64,000 nt of DNA from Nannocystis pusilla (GCF_020073745.1 NZ_JAIRAU010000001.1:248001-312000); one strand, 5' to 3'. Shown: positions 23,912 to 33,321, numbered from the stretch's first letter. The notes: generated from the letters alone by a model not told the origin. Numbers and translations: made by a program.

Positions 23912-26335
23912 TCACTCCTCGAACAGCTGGTCGACGAAGACGGCGACCACGCGCGGCCCGGAGCGGGTCGCGCGGACGGCCACCGCGAAGTGGATGGTCA
24001 TGCCGTTGTTGTCGGTCGTGCGCGCCTGCACGAGCACATGGCCCGCGCGGGCCAGCGCGTCGATGGTAGGACGGTAGCGCGCCATCCGCCGCGCCAGGCC
24101 CGAGGGGCGGATGACCTTCAAGGTGCCGGACAGGCCGCGCGCGCGTGGGGTCCATTCGCCCTGGGCCTCGCGCGGCACGTAGTGCTTGACCGAATCGGCG
24201 AGCACGCAGTCGAGGAGGTCGCGGAACTCCTCGACGTCCCGGCCGACCCCCGGGGCGTCGCCGCAGGGACGGAAGCCCTGGACCGCGAGCGGCAGGGCGC
24301 TGACGCGCGCGAGCGTGAGGACCTGGGTGTTGCGCAGCGCTTCGAGCCAGACGCGCGCGGTCTCTCGCGCGTCCGCAGGCGACACGGAGCCGGAGCTCGC
24401 AAGATCGCCGGCGTCGACGTGCACCAGCTCGGCCGCCAGCGCGACCGCGGTGGGATCGGGGCCGCACGTCGGGGCCGGTGGGGCCGGCGGAGCCGCAGCC
24501 GCGGCCCGGGCCGTGCGTCTGGCAGCCGGCTTGCGCAGCAGCCCGGCGTTGTCGTTGAAGGTGGCGAGCCAGATGTCGCCGCCCGGGCTGACCCACATGG
24601 CCGCCGGATGAAACCGGGTGAGGTCCTGCGCCTCGTCGCGCCAGGTCGCGCCGTCCCAGCGGTACACGCCGCCGTCGCTGTCGACGATCCACAGCGCGTC
24701 GGGCGCTTGCACGTGGAATCGCACCACCTCCTTCGCGGCGGCGGGCAAGGGCAGCGGCGTCCAGATATCGCCGGCGTCGAGGCGCAGGAGCGCTTGCCCG
24801 CTCCTGGCCGCCTGCAGCGCCCATAGACCCGTGCGCGGCGTGCCGTGGAGCTCGACGATGCGACCTTGCGGCGAGTCGGCGGCGATCTCCCACGCGCCGC
24901 CCCGCTTGCGCAGCAGGCCGGGGAGCGCCGGCAAGACCGGCTCGCCCTCGGCCGTCGTGGCCCCGCCGCGGGCGCGACGGAACGACCCGACGGCGAGCTC
25001 GGCCGACCACCAGCAGCCGTCGAAGTGCAGCACCCCGTCGGTGCCGTGGGCCCAGACGTCGCGCGGGCCGGTGCCCCAGACCGCGTCCATGGTGTCCCAC
25101 AGGTGCACGTCGGCCTTCGACCATGCGCGCCCGTCCCAGTGAAAGATGCCATCGCCGACGGCCCACACGTCATTGGCGCTCGAACCCCACACGGCGCGAA
25201 TGGTGGCAGCCTCGGGGAGGGCGACGCGGGTCCAGGCGCGCCCGTCGAAGTGGGCGACGAGGCCCTCCCGGCCGGCAGCCCACACGTCGTCGTCCGCGAT
25301 GCCCCAGATGGCGTGGAGCGGGTGCAGCCACCGGCGATCGATCGACTGCGTCCATCGCTCGCCGTCCCAGCGGGAGAGGATCCCCTTGTCGCCCACGCCC
25401 CAGGCGGTGCCGTCGGGCGCGGACCACAGCGCCCGCAGGCGGCTGTCGTTGGCGGCGATCGTGCGCCACTCGCCCGCGCTGAAGCGGAGGACCTGCTGCG
25501 AATCGACGAGCCACACGCTGCCGTCGCCGCCGTCGTACAGCCGCCGCAGCAGGTCGTGCGCCAGCGGCCACGAGCGCCATGCTCCGCCCTCGAGGTGATG
25601 GACGGCCGCGAGATCGGCGGCCCACACGTCGCCCGGCGCGCGGACCAGCAGCCCGGTGGTGTCCTCGCGCCGGACCCTCGTCCAGCGCCGGCCGTCCCAG
25701 TGGAACAGGCCGTCGTCCGCGCCGAGCCAGACGTCGCGCTCGTCCGTACCCGCGAGCGCGTTGCCCTCGGCGGTCGGCGGCGCGGGGCCGTCTCGCAGGG
25801 CCTCGCCGTCCCAGCGCGACAGCCGGCCTGCCTCGCTCAACAACCAAATGTCGCGGTCGCCCGCGACCCACATGGCGTCCGACGACGCGGTGACGAGGCC
25901 GGTGTCGTGCCATTGCCGGCCGTCCCAGGCGTACAGCAGACCCTGGTCGCCCTGGGCGTGCCAGCGCTGGCCGAGCGCCCAGAACCCGCCGGCGGCCCGC
26001 GGCGCGAGCTGCTTGAGCCACACGTCGGCAGGCGCGTCGGCGATCCGCTCCCACCGCTCGCCGTCGAATCGCAGCAGCGTGTCGTTACCCACGGCCCAGA
26101 CCTGGGTCGCCGAGGTGCCCGCGAGCGAGGTCAACGTATTGCCCTGAGGCAGCGGATGGTGCCAGCACCACCCGCTCTCGGAGCAGATGCCGGGCCCGCG
26201 CTCCGGGACGACGTCGGGCTGCTGCGAAGATTCGGGCTCCGGCGCCGGCAGGGCGGCGGCGACCGGCGGCGCGGCGACGTGGGGCCGACCGCAGCCCACC
26301 AGGACCACGGCGGCGAGGCAAACACGGCGGAGCAT
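23912..26335 (-). CDS. Lipoprotein with WDG-repeat beta-propeller
   Basis: An 807-residue exported protein with a signal peptide and lipobox (VVLVGC). Residues about 60-590 contain some twelve repeats of about 45 residues built on VWAVG...LxRWDGxxW (LLRFDGERWERI, LYAWDGRQWHDT, LFHWDGRRWTRV, ILSRWDGERWTQS, LVAHFDGRAWTRV, GVYRWDGATWRDE), each giving a propeller-like blade. Blades may bind glycans or proteins. A Pro/Ala spacer precedes a C-terminal region of about 190 residues (from TCGPDPTAVALA to the end) with no recognised family. It is convergent with the ferritin-like gene. Function unknown; a surface sensor or adhesin is plausible. Confidence 0.75.
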   Translation of the reverse strand: MLRRVCLAAVVLVGCGRPHVAAPPVAAALPAPEPESSQQPDVVPERGPGICSESGWCWHHPLPQGNTLTSLAGTSATQVWAVGNDTLLRFDGERWERIADAPADVWLKQLAPRAAGGFWALGQRWHAQGDQGLLYAWDGRQWHDTGLVTASSDAMWVAGDRDIWLLSEAGRLSRWDGEALRDGPAPPTAEGNALAGTDERDVWLGADDGLFHWDGRRWTRVRREDTTGLLVRAPGDVWAADLAAVHHLEGGAWRSWPLAHDLLRRLYDGGDGSVWLVDSQQVLRFSAGEWRTIAANDSRLRALWSAPDGTAWGVGDKGILSRWDGERWTQSIDRRWLHPLHAIWGIADDDVWAAGREGLVAHFDGRAWTRVALPEAATIRAVWGSSANDVWAVGDGIFHWDGRAWSKADVHLWDTMDAVWGTGPRDVWAHGTDGVLHFDGCWWSAELAVGSFRRARGGATTAEGEPVLPALPGLLRKRGGAWEIAADSPQGRIVELHGTPRTGLWALQAARSGQALLRLDAGDIWTPLPLPAAAKEVVRFHVQAPDALWIVDSDGGVYRWDGATWRDEAQDLTRFHPAAMWVSPGGDIWLATFNDNAGLLRKPAARRTARAAAAAPPAPPAPTCGPDPTAVALAAELVHVDAGDLASSGSVSPADARETARVWLEALRNTQVLTLARVSALPLAVQGFRPCGDAPGVGRDVEEFRDLLDCVLADSVKHYVPREAQGEWTPRARGLSGTLKVIRPSGLARRMARYRPTIDALARAGHVLVQARTTDNNGMTIHFAVAVRATRSGPRVVAVFVDQLFEE

Positions 26336-26416
26336 TCGCAGGACCCGATCGTCCCTGCGAATGCCCGACGTGTCAAGGTCGGCCGGCCCGCAGGCGTTCG
26401 GACTGTACTCGGGCGA

Positions 26417-27274
26417 TCACTGCGGGCAACGCGGGGCGATGAAGCTGCCGTCGAGCGCGAACTCGTTGTCGTGGCCCGGCCAGGTCACGTGGCACAGGCG
26501 GCCGACGACCTTGTCCTCGTCGATGGCGACGATCTGCAGCGTGCCCTGGGCGATGCCGGTGCTGCCGTCACAATCCTCGCTGCCGAAGTCGGGGCCGGTC
26601 TCGCGGCCGAAGCCGTGCGGCTGGACGTCGGCGAATTGGAGGGAGTAGAGGCCGGGCGCCTGGAAGGCCGAGGGGAGCCGCAAGGACAGATCCCAGTGGT
26701 GGCCGCAGGCGACGGGCTCGTGCGGGTCGGCGCAGGTGAAGGTCTGGTCGGAGAAACGGACGTACAGGAGGTTCGGGTCGTCGTCGTCGCCGGTCGTGCC
26801 GTCGGGGCCGACCTCGATCTGCGACTCGACGTACGACAAGACCTCGACGTCGAGCGGGACCGCCTCGCCCTCGCACGGCTCCGGCTCGCCGGTCGTGTAC
26901 GGGGTCGTGGTGACGTGCGTGTCGGAGCCGGTGCTGGTCTCCACCACAGTGGTACCGGCCCAGGTGTCGCTCGCGTCGCCGGTCTCCACCAGAGTGGTGC
27001 CGGCCCACTCGGTGTCGCTGCCGGGCTCCGCCAGAGTGGTGCCGGTCGTCTCACCCTCCGGGTCGTAGCTGGTCGGGGCCGGCATGGTGGAGGTGGCGGA
27101 GAGCGAGCCGGGCGAACCGGCGGAGGTGGTGGTGGCGCCGTCGGTGTCGGGGCTCGACGATTCGCTGCCCTCCGTGCCGGGGTCGGAGTCGCCGGTGCTC
27201 AGCTCGGCCTTGAAGGTGCAAGCGAGCAAGCCGGAGAGGAGGATACCGAGTTCGATACGAGTTGTGATGTGCAT
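26417..27274 (-). CDS. Lipoprotein with Thr/Glu-rich repeats, unknown C-terminal domain
   Basis: A 285-residue exported protein. Signal peptide MHITTRIELGILLSGLLAC gives lipid-Cys at residue 19. Residues 20-130 are low complexity with a 14-15 residue repeat (AGTTLVETGDASDTW, AGTTVVETSTGSD). Residues 135-285 form a folded domain with Cys pairs and beta-strand character (LLYVRFSDQTFTC, HHWDLSLRLPSAF, LQIVAIDEDKVVGRL); I do not recognise it. I chose the ATG at 27274 because it directly precedes the signal peptide; an ATG 7 codons earlier is possible. The upstream DNA (27275-27300) is AT-rich and may hold the promoter. Confidence 0.7.
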   Translation of the reverse strand: MHITTRIELGILLSGLLACTFKAELSTGDSDPGTEGSESSSPDTDGATTTSAGSPGSLSATSTMPAPTSYDPEGETTGTTLAEPGSDTEWAGTTLVETGDASDTWAGTTVVETSTGSDTHVTTTPYTTGEPEPCEGEAVPLDVEVLSYVESQIEVGPDGTTGDDDDPNLLYVRFSDQTFTCADPHEPVACGHHWDLSLRLPSAFQAPGLYSLQFADVQPHGFGRETGPDFGSEDCDGSTGIAQGTLQIVAIDEDKVVGRLCHVTWPGHDNEFALDGSFIAPRCPQ

Positions 27275-27449
27275 GGCAATATTGTTAGCATGCATCAATG
27301 ATGCGTCGATCGGACCCGTTTCGGCACATCGGGCCGCGCTCGGACGTCGGCGACGGAACGGCGAAATTCCGGAGAATGGAGCCGTTCGAGCGCGCTTCGT
27401 GCCGGCGCGGTCGGACGGACAAAGCACATTGTGGCGAAATGCCAGGACC

Positions 27450-29486
27450 TCAACGGGCAGTCGGCGCGGCGGCGGCGATCCGGGCCTGCGCCTCGGCGGC
27501 CTTGCGCCGGGTGTGCACATCGGGGTCGCCGTCGAGGGCGGCCAATGCAGCGACCGCACAGCCGGCCGCGGCGCCGCAATTGCCGAGCGCGAGCGCGGCC
27601 TGGCGGCGAATCGCGGGCTCGTGGTCGGCGAGCAGGCGCGCGAGGTCGGGCACCGCCGCGGCCGCGCGGGGGCCGAGGTCGACGATCGCCGCCATCGCCT
27701 CCTCGCGCTGCCCCTCGGGCTCGCCGGGCGTGGCCAGCCGCACCAGCGTCGGCAACGCCTCGGCGGCGGCGTCACCCCACGGCAGGCGCCGGAACGCGAC
27801 CAGCGCGGCCATGCGAATGCCCGGCACGGCGTCCTCCATCACGACCCGCAAGGCCGGGAGCAGCGACGGCAAGAGCGACGGGTGGGCCGCGAGCAGCTCC
27901 GTCGCCGCCTTGCGCACGCCGGAGCTCGGGTCGGCGACGAGGGCGACGAGCGGGCAGGCGAGCGCGCGCGGATCGGCGCCGACGCGCTGCAGCGTGACCA
28001 CGGCCAGCGAGCGCACGTACTCGTCGGCGTGGTTGAACAGCGCGAGCAGCTCGGGCGCGAACTCGCGGGCCGCGGGGCCGTAGCTGCCGAGCGCCAGCAA
28101 GATGTCGAGGACGATCGCGGCGACCGGTTCGTCGTGGAGGTCGCGCGCGAGGTCGGGCGCCAGCGCCGCGCCCGGGGCACCTAACGCGATGATCGCCCGC
28201 ACCGCGCGGCTGCGGACCGGCGCGTCCGAGCTGCGCAGCTGGGAGCGGTGATGCGCGAGCCGATCGTCGATCGCGTCGAGCTGCGCGATCGCCAGGCTGG
28301 CCAGCGGGTCGTGGGCATCGGCGGCGACGCCGAGCAAGCGCCCGCCCGGGGCGATGAAGGCGACCGCGGGATAGGAGGGCGCGCCGAAGCCCTGCCACTG
28401 CTCGTCGGTCTCGGCGTGGATGAAGCGCAGGGCGCCACCTGTCCTGCGGGACAGCTCGGCGAACTCCGCCCGGAACGGCTCGCAGGCGGCGCACCAGGTG
28501 GTCGAGAGGTTGACGACGGCGATCTCGCCGGGGGCCAGGGTCGCGACGGCGCGATCGAGCTCGGCGCGCCCCTGGACCTCGAGCGGGTCGCGACCGCGAG
28601 CGCGGGCCGAGCGGCGGGCGAACGAGAGGACGCCGAGCGGATCGACGAAGCGGGCCTGGGGGGCCCGGCGCCGGGCGTGCGCGGCCCGCTCGCGCAGGGC
28701 GATCACGCCGTCGCCGTCGCCGTCGGGGACGCCGGAGGACCAGAACGCGCGCGCGGCCGCGGCTCCGACCTGTCCCGAGGGGAAGGTCGTGACGACGCTG
28801 GCGGCGTCGGCCAGCGCGGCGAAGGCCAGGCGCGGGCGGGCCTGCTCGAGCACGACGGCGCGGGCGCCGGCGCGGATGCCCTCGAGGTCATGTCTCAAGG
28901 TGCCGAGCGGGTAGCAGGCGTCGGCGAGGGGGATGCAGCCCCACGGGTCGTCGGGGGTCTCGACGACCTCGGCGGCGACGATCACGAGCATGGCCCCGGG
29001 CGCGAGCTCGCGGCGCAGCACGGCGAGCAGCTCGGTCACGCCGGCCGCGGTCGGCGGGGCGTGCACGGCGACCCCCGGCGGAGCGGCGGTGGAGGCGAGC
29101 AAGATCCGGTAGTCGGCCTCGGAGCGCAGGGTCGCCAGCGCGTGCCCCAGCCGGGGGCCCTCGCGGCCGTCGAACACGAGGGCGAAGCGCGGCTGGTTGA
29201 CGTCGAGCGGCGGGGGCTCGGTGCGCGGGAGCTCCGGCCGCCCCGCGAAGGTGTTCGGGCTGCTCACCCACTTCGCGGCGTCGGGCCGGGGGTCGCAGAC
29301 GAACGCGCTGGCGAGGTTGGCCTCGCTCGCGCGGATCTCGTCGGTGACGAGGCTGCCGTCGCAGCCGCGCGGCTCGTCGATCGCGGCGGGCGCGGGCGCA
29401 GGCGCGGGCGCGACGGGCCGGCATCCGTCGAGCAGCAGCGCCGATACGGCGAGGTCTCGCAGTCGCACGATCACGCAGGATAACAC
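27450..29486 (-). CDS. Lipoprotein: degenerate caspase-like domain, thioredoxin domain and HEAT repeats
   Basis: A 678-residue exported protein. The lipobox is near residue 22 (LLLDGC). Residues about 100-275 resemble the caspase/C13 fold: LRSEADYRILLAST, AMLVIVAAEVVE, GIRAGARAVVLEQARPR and GAAAARAFWSSG...DGDGDGVIALRERAAH. The catalytic His and Cys of that fold are not where expected (VIVAAE and VVLEQA), so it would be inactive. Residues 305-405 are a thioredoxin domain with CxxC (STTWCAACEPF) and the cis-Pro loop (APSYPAVAFI). Residues 410-678 are HEAT-like repeats (VRSRAVRAIIALGAPGAAL, IRRQAALALGNCG). The thioredoxin call is solid; the caspase-like call is inference. The start is GTG at 29486; later GTGs at 29474 and 29468 would also fit. 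Confidence 0.75.
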   Translation of the reverse strand: MLSCVIVRLRDLAVSALLLDGCRPVAPAPAPAPAAIDEPRGCDGSLVTDEIRASEANLASAFVCDPRPDAAKWVSSPNTFAGRPELPRTEPPPLDVNQPRFALVFDGREGPRLGHALATLRSEADYRILLASTAAPPGVAVHAPPTAAGVTELLAVLRRELAPGAMLVIVAAEVVETPDDPWGCIPLADACYPLGTLRHDLEGIRAGARAVVLEQARPRLAFAALADAASVVTTFPSGQVGAAAARAFWSSGVPDGDGDGVIALRERAAHARRRAPQARFVDPLGVLSFARRSARARGRDPLEVQGRAELDRAVATLAPGEIAVVNLSTTWCAACEPFRAEFAELSRRTGGALRFIHAETDEQWQGFGAPSYPAVAFIAPGGRLLGVAADAHDPLASLAIAQLDAIDDRLAHHRSQLRSSDAPVRSRAVRAIIALGAPGAALAPDLARDLHDEPVAAIVLDILLALGSYGPAAREFAPELLALFNHADEYVRSLAVVTLQRVGADPRALACPLVALVADPSSGVRKAATELLAAHPSLLPSLLPALRVVMEDAVPGIRMAALVAFRRLPWGDAAAEALPTLVRLATPGEPEGQREEAMAAIVDLGPRAAAAVPDLARLLADHEPAIRRQAALALGNCGAAAGCAVAALAALDGDPDVHTRRKAAEAQARIAAAAPTAR
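28440..28453. repeat. Dispersed palindrome TGTCC-N4-GGACA, exact copy
   Basis: TGTCCTGCGGGACA in the thioredoxin-domain region of the fusion lipoprotein, encoding part of ELSRRTG at the turn after the first long helix. Confidence 0.85.
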
Positions 29487-29544
29487 CCGGCGCGCGGCGG
29501 GAGGTATCGCGGGGCTCCCGAGGCGATCGCCGGCTGGCCGCGGA

Positions 29545-30819
29545 TCAGCCCTCGAACGCCCGCAGCTCGACGCCGGAGACGTGGAAGCGCAGCTCGCGGA
29601 ATTCGGGCGCGTCGACGCGGGCGTGCACGCGGTCGCTGAGGTAGACCTTGCCCCATTCGCCGCGGTCCTGCGCCATCTTCGAGGCGATGTTGACCGGCAT
29701 GCCGGCGATGTCCTTGCCGCCGCCGGCGAGGTCGAACACCAGCACGGGCCCGAGGTCGACGCCGATCCGGCAAGCGATGCCGCCGGCGGCGAGCTCGCGG
29801 CGGAAGGTGCGGGCGAACGCGAGCGCGCGGGCCGGGTCGTCGAAGGTGTAGATGCCGAGCGGGCCGCTGACCTTGACCTCGACGCCGCGGGCCTCGGCGA
29901 GGTGGCGCAGGCCGGCGTCCTTCATCGTCGCCGACAGCGAGAGGTTGTTGAACAGCGCGACGGCCCGGCTGTCGGCGTCCTGGGACTGGCGCTCGACCAG
30001 CACGACGACCTTGTGCTGCGTGTACTTGGCGGTCATCTCGCGCGCCAGCTCGGGGTCGCCGAGGCGGCCCTCGAAGCGCACGAGGTCGGCGTAGAATGCG
30101 TCGGAGTAGGGGATCGGGTAGCGCTTGGAAGAAGATGTCCCGAGGGACAGGCGGGGGCCGTCGGTGACGCGCCACAGCGCGCCGAGGCCGGCCGCAGCGC
30201 CGCGGGCGACGAGGGCGAACCCGTGCGCGGGCGGCAGGCGGCGGACCACGGCCTCGCTGACGACGATCTCGCCGCCGCCGATGTGATCCTCGGCCAGCTC
30301 CTCGATGGCGTCGGACTCGTCGCCGTACAGGCCGCCGCCGGCGCCGTAGAAGTCGCCGAAGTGGGCGGCGAGGCCGATCTTGACGGCGCAGCGGCGCGCG
30401 ACCTCGTCCTGCACGGTGAGCAGGGCGGCGAGCAGGCGCTCGGCCGCGACCGCGGCGGGGTAGAACATCTGCGTGTTGTCGGCGGCCCAGATCCCCACGC
30501 CCTCGCCGCCGATCGCGGACCCGAGCGCGTGCACGATCGCCTTGGGCTGATCGATGATGGCGAGGATCTCCATCAGGCCGCGCTCGGCCGTCAGGCGCGT
30601 GAGCCCGGTCGAGTCGCTGACGACGTTGTAGCCGGTGACGCGGCAGGCCTCGAGCAGGCGCATGGCGTCGGCCTCGGTCTGGTCGCTCTCCAGCCAGCGC
30701 CCCAGCAGGCGCAGCGGCAGGCCGCCGACGATGTCCTGGGCCAGGTCGAACAGCGCGGGCGAGTACTGCGTGCGGGCGAGCTTGGTGACCAAGGCGAGCG
30801 GCTCGCGCGTGGGTAGCAA
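29545..30819 (-). CDS. Protein with two class III nucleotide cyclase-like domains, probably inactive
   Basis: A 424-residue cytoplasmic protein with no signal peptide. Two tandem domains resemble the adenylate/guanylate cyclase fold. Domain 1 (about 60-225) has NVVSDSTGLTRL in place of the FSDIxGFTxL metal motif and GGEGVGIWAADNTQMFYP in place of the GDGxMAxF hairpin. Domain 2 (about 265-424) has RIGVDLGPVLVFDLAGGGKDIAGMPVNIASKM, close to the RIGIHxGPVxxGxVG...GxxVNxAxR signature, but no clear metal Asp pair. A signalling or nucleotide-binding role without catalysis seems likely (inference). The apparent start is TTG at 30819. An exact palindrome copy encodes RLSLGTS in the inter-domain linker. 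Confidence 0.7.
   Translation of the reverse strand: MLPTREPLALVTKLARTQYSPALFDLAQDIVGGLPLRLLGRWLESDQTEADAMRLLEACRVTGYNVVSDSTGLTRLTAERGLMEILAIIDQPKAIVHALGSAIGGEGVGIWAADNTQMFYPAAVAAERLLAALLTVQDEVARRCAVKIGLAAHFGDFYGAGGGLYGDESDAIEELAEDHIGGGEIVVSEAVVRRLPPAHGFALVARGAAAGLGALWRVTDGPRLSLGTSSSKRYPIPYSDAFYADLVRFEGRLGDPELAREMTAKYTQHKVVVLVERQSQDADSRAVALFNNLSLSATMKDAGLRHLAEARGVEVKVSGPLGIYTFDDPARALAFARTFRRELAAGGIACRIGVDLGPVLVFDLAGGGKDIAGMPVNIASKMAQDRGEWGKVYLSDRVHARVDAPEFRELRFHVSGVELRAFEG
30136..30149. repeat. Dispersed palindrome TGTCC-N4-GGACA, exact copy
   Basis: TGTCCCGAGGGACA in the linker between the two cyclase-like domains; encodes SLGTS on the coding strand. Confidence 0.85.
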
Positions 30820-30958
30820 GCCGGGGCGGCGTTGACAAGCGTCATGCGGCGCGCGGGCGACGTCTGCGGCGACGTCGAATGCACGTAACTCCTGCTCGGG
30901 GCCGGCGTTGGCGCGCTGCGACCGGCGGTCGCGTGGACATCACTCGAGCGAGGACTTC

Positions 30959-31513
30959 ATGAAGATCTGGACATGTCTCGTCGCACTCACTCTCGTTGCC
31001 GCCTGCGGCGACGACGGCGGCGGCGGCACCGACACGGCGGGCGACGACGCGAGGCAGGTGCCGCCGACGAGCGGCAAGGTGGCCATGCGGGCGTGGCTGG
31101 CCGAGGGCCACTACAAGCAATGGGCGTGCGAGTCGGGGGCGCACGACGCGACGATCACGGTCTCGCCCCACGGGAAGCAGCGGATCTGCTCCAACGACGT
31201 GCTGGCGACCCACGGCGACGGCGAGTACCCGGTCGACGCGGCGGCGGTCAAGGAGCTCTACGACGCCGCCGGGGCGGAGCTCATCGGCTACGCGGTCTAT
31301 CGCCGGGTGAAGCCGGGCAGCGAGGGCGGCAGCTGGTACTGGTACGAGGAGGTGCCCGACGACCACCCGGCGCCGCACGACGACGACGGGATCGTGGCCG
31401 ACGGGCTCGGCGACAGCGGCCCGGCCAAGAACATCTGCGTCACCTGTCACGCGCTGGCCGGCACCGACGCCGACCACCCGGGCCAGGACTTCGTGTACGT
31501 GCAGGTGCAGTGA
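30959..31513 (+). CDS. Small lipoprotein with one c-type haem motif (cytochrome P460-like)
   Basis: A 184-residue exported protein with signal peptide and lipobox (LVAAC), an acidic linker, and a single haem c attachment motif near the C-terminus (NICVTCHALAG). The middle part (AMRAWLAEGHYKQW, ELYDAAGAELIGYAVYRRVKPGSEGGSWYWYEE, VADGLGDSGPAKNICVTCH) has the layout of cytochrome P460-like proteins, which combine a P460 fold with a C-terminal CxxCH. It could accept or deliver electrons in the periplasm. GAGGA lies a few nt before ATG at 30959, supporting that start. The first codons overlap GGACATGTCT, a palindrome-arm variant. Confidence 0.75.
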   Translation: MKIWTCLVALTLVAACGDDGGGGTDTAGDDARQVPPTSGKVAMRAWLAEGHYKQWACESGAHDATITVSPHGKQRICSNDVLATHGDGEYPVDAAAVKELYDAAGAELIGYAVYRRVKPGSEGGSWYWYEEVPDDHPAPHDDDGIVADGLGDSGPAKNICVTCHALAGTDADHPGQDFVYVQVQ

Positions 31514-31619
31514 GTCGACGACGCGCTGCGATGTCGCGCGCGCGAGCGCTGTCGGTTGTGCTCGCGCTCACAGCCTGCCGGTGACGCCGGTGCCGGCGCG
31601 CGGTGTTGCACCGCCCGTC

Positions 31620-32339
31620 ATGCCGCTCTCGTGTCGTCTCCTTCTCTCGCGCCTGCTCCCCGTCGTCGCCCTCGCCCTGCCCGGCTGCTTGCCGCTGGAG
31701 GGCAACGGCGACGTCGTGGTCGAGGAGCGCGCGCTCCACGGGTTCGATGCCGTCCACAACACGACCTCGATCGACGTCGAGATCGCGCTCGCCGACGAGG
31801 ACGGCGTGCGGATCATCTGCGACTCGAACCTCGTCGACGACATCGAGGCCTACGTCGACGTCGACGTGCTGTGGATCGACTCGCCCGGGTTGAGGTCGCT
31901 GCGCCCGGAGGGCGACTGCCGGGTCGAGGTCGCGGTCAAGCGCTTGCTCGCGGTCGAGAACAGCGGGTCGGGGCACGTCGAGGTCCTCGGCGAGGTGGCG
32001 GAGCTGTCGCAGATCCTCCTCCAGGGCTCGGGCGGGCTCGTCGTCGCGGAGCTGACCGCGCCGACGGTCGAGGTGCGCTCGACCAGCTCGGGCGAGCTGC
32101 GCATCGGCGGACACGTCAGCGACGTGTCGCTCGAGAGCAGAGGCTCGGGCGAGATCTTCACCCGAGAGCTGGTCGCCGAGACCGTCGTGGTTCGCTCGTC
32201 CGGCTCGGCCGGGATCGAGCTGACCGCCAGCGAATTGATCGATGTCCGGCTGACCGGCTCCGGCGTGGTCCACGTGTGGGGCGAGCCGGAGGACCGCGAC
32301 ATCGACAGGACCGGCTCCGGTCAGGTCGTCTTTCACTGA
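31620..32339 (+). CDS. Lipoprotein of the DUF2807 (GIN-type beta-helix) family
   Basis: A 239-residue exported protein. Signal peptide MPLSCRLLLSRLLPVVALALPGC ends in a lipobox. The body is a run of short beta-strands with NSGSGHVEV, QGSGGLVV, RSTSSGELRI, ESRGSGEI, RSSGSAGIEL and LTGSGVVHV turns, the repeated x-G-S-G-x pattern of DUF2807 (putative auto-transporter adhesin head). The first part (VEERALHGFDAVHNTTSIDVEIA) matches the usual start of that domain. It is likely a surface adhesin or scaffold. An earlier GTG at 31581 would lengthen the N-terminus by 13 residues; the ATG at 31620 gives a better signal peptide. Confidence 0.8.
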   Translation: MPLSCRLLLSRLLPVVALALPGCLPLEGNGDVVVEERALHGFDAVHNTTSIDVEIALADEDGVRIICDSNLVDDIEAYVDVDVLWIDSPGLRSLRPEGDCRVEVAVKRLLAVENSGSGHVEVLGEVAELSQILLQGSGGLVVAELTAPTVEVRSTSSGELRIGGHVSDVSLESRGSGEIFTRELVAETVVVRSSGSAGIELTASELIDVRLTGSGVVHVWGEPEDRDIDRTGSGQVVFH

Positions 32340-32415
32340 GCGCTCGCAGTCACGCCTGCGCCGGTGACCGTGATCCCGGTGCGGGCGGCCGTGCCCTTGC
32401 TGTAGAGTCCAGGCG

Positions 32416-33321
32416 ATGCCTCGTCGCCACGTCCCCGTGTACTTCAGCCCGGACTACGTGCTGGCTCGCCACGAATTCGACACCACGCGCAAGTCGTCGT
32501 GGGTATGGCAGTCCCTGGTCGAGGCGCCGCTCGTCGGGATCGAGCCGCGCGCGCCGGAGCTGCTGTCGGAGGCCGAACTGTGCGAGGTCCACGACGCCAC
32601 GTACGTCGCGGCGGTGCGCAGCGGGGTGCCGCTCGAGCTGGCCGAGTCGCAGGGCTTCGCCTGGGATCCGGCGCTGTGGACGATGGTGCGGGCCTCGAAC
32701 GGGGGCACGGTCGCGGCCGCCCGCGCGGCGCTCGCGGAGGGCTGCGCCGGCTCGCTGTCGAGCGGCCTGCACCACGCCCGTCGCGGCCACGGCATGGGGA
32801 GTTGTACCTTCAACGGCCTGGCCCTGGCGGCTCGCGCCGCGTGCGTCCACGGTGCGCGCCACATCCTCGTGCTCGACCTCGACGCGCATTGCGGCGGCGG
32901 CACCCACTCGCTGCTCGCCGACGACCCTCGCGTGTGGCAGGTCGACGTCTCGACCGAGGACTACGACCGTTACGACCCCAGTCCGCGCTGGACGCTCGAT
33001 CTCGTCGACCGCGCGGACGCGTACCTCCCGACCGTCGCCGCGCGCCTGGCCGCGCTCGAGCGCGAGGCGCCCCGCTTCGACCTGTGCATCTACAACGCCG
33101 GCATGGACCTGCACGAGGACAGCGGCGACGGGGCGCTCGCAGGCGTGACCGGCGAGCTGCTCGCCGAGCGCGAGCGCCTCGTGTTCGACTGGTGCCGCCG
33201 GCGGGACATCGCCGTGGCCTTCGTGCTCGCCGGCGGGTACGTCAGCGACACCCTCGACCGCGACGGGCTGGTCGCGTTGCACCGCCTCACCCTCGCCGCC
33301 GCGACCGCTTCGTCAGGGTGA
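32416..33321 (+). CDS. Histone deacetylase-like amidohydrolase
   Basis: A 301-residue zinc amidohydrolase of the HDAC/AcuC/acetylpolyamine amidohydrolase superfamily. Catalytic features are complete: the His pair in SGLHHARRGHGMGSCTFN, zinc Asp and His in LVLDLDAHCGGGTHSL, the second zinc Asp in NAGMDLHED, and the active-site Tyr in VLAGGYVSD. The substrate may be an acetylated protein lysine, polyamine or small molecule. Its 3' end overlaps the convergent adenosine deaminase gene by 9 bp. Confidence 0.9.
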   Translation: MPRRHVPVYFSPDYVLARHEFDTTRKSSWVWQSLVEAPLVGIEPRAPELLSEAELCEVHDATYVAAVRSGVPLELAESQGFAWDPALWTMVRASNGGTVAAARAALAEGCAGSLSSGLHHARRGHGMGSCTFNGLALAARAACVHGARHILVLDLDAHCGGGTHSLLADDPRVWQVDVSTEDYDRYDPSPRWTLDLVDRADAYLPTVAARLAALEREAPRFDLCIYNAGMDLHEDSGDGALAGVTGELLAERERLVFDWCRRRDIAVAFVLAGGYVSDTLDRDGLVALHRLTLAAATASSG

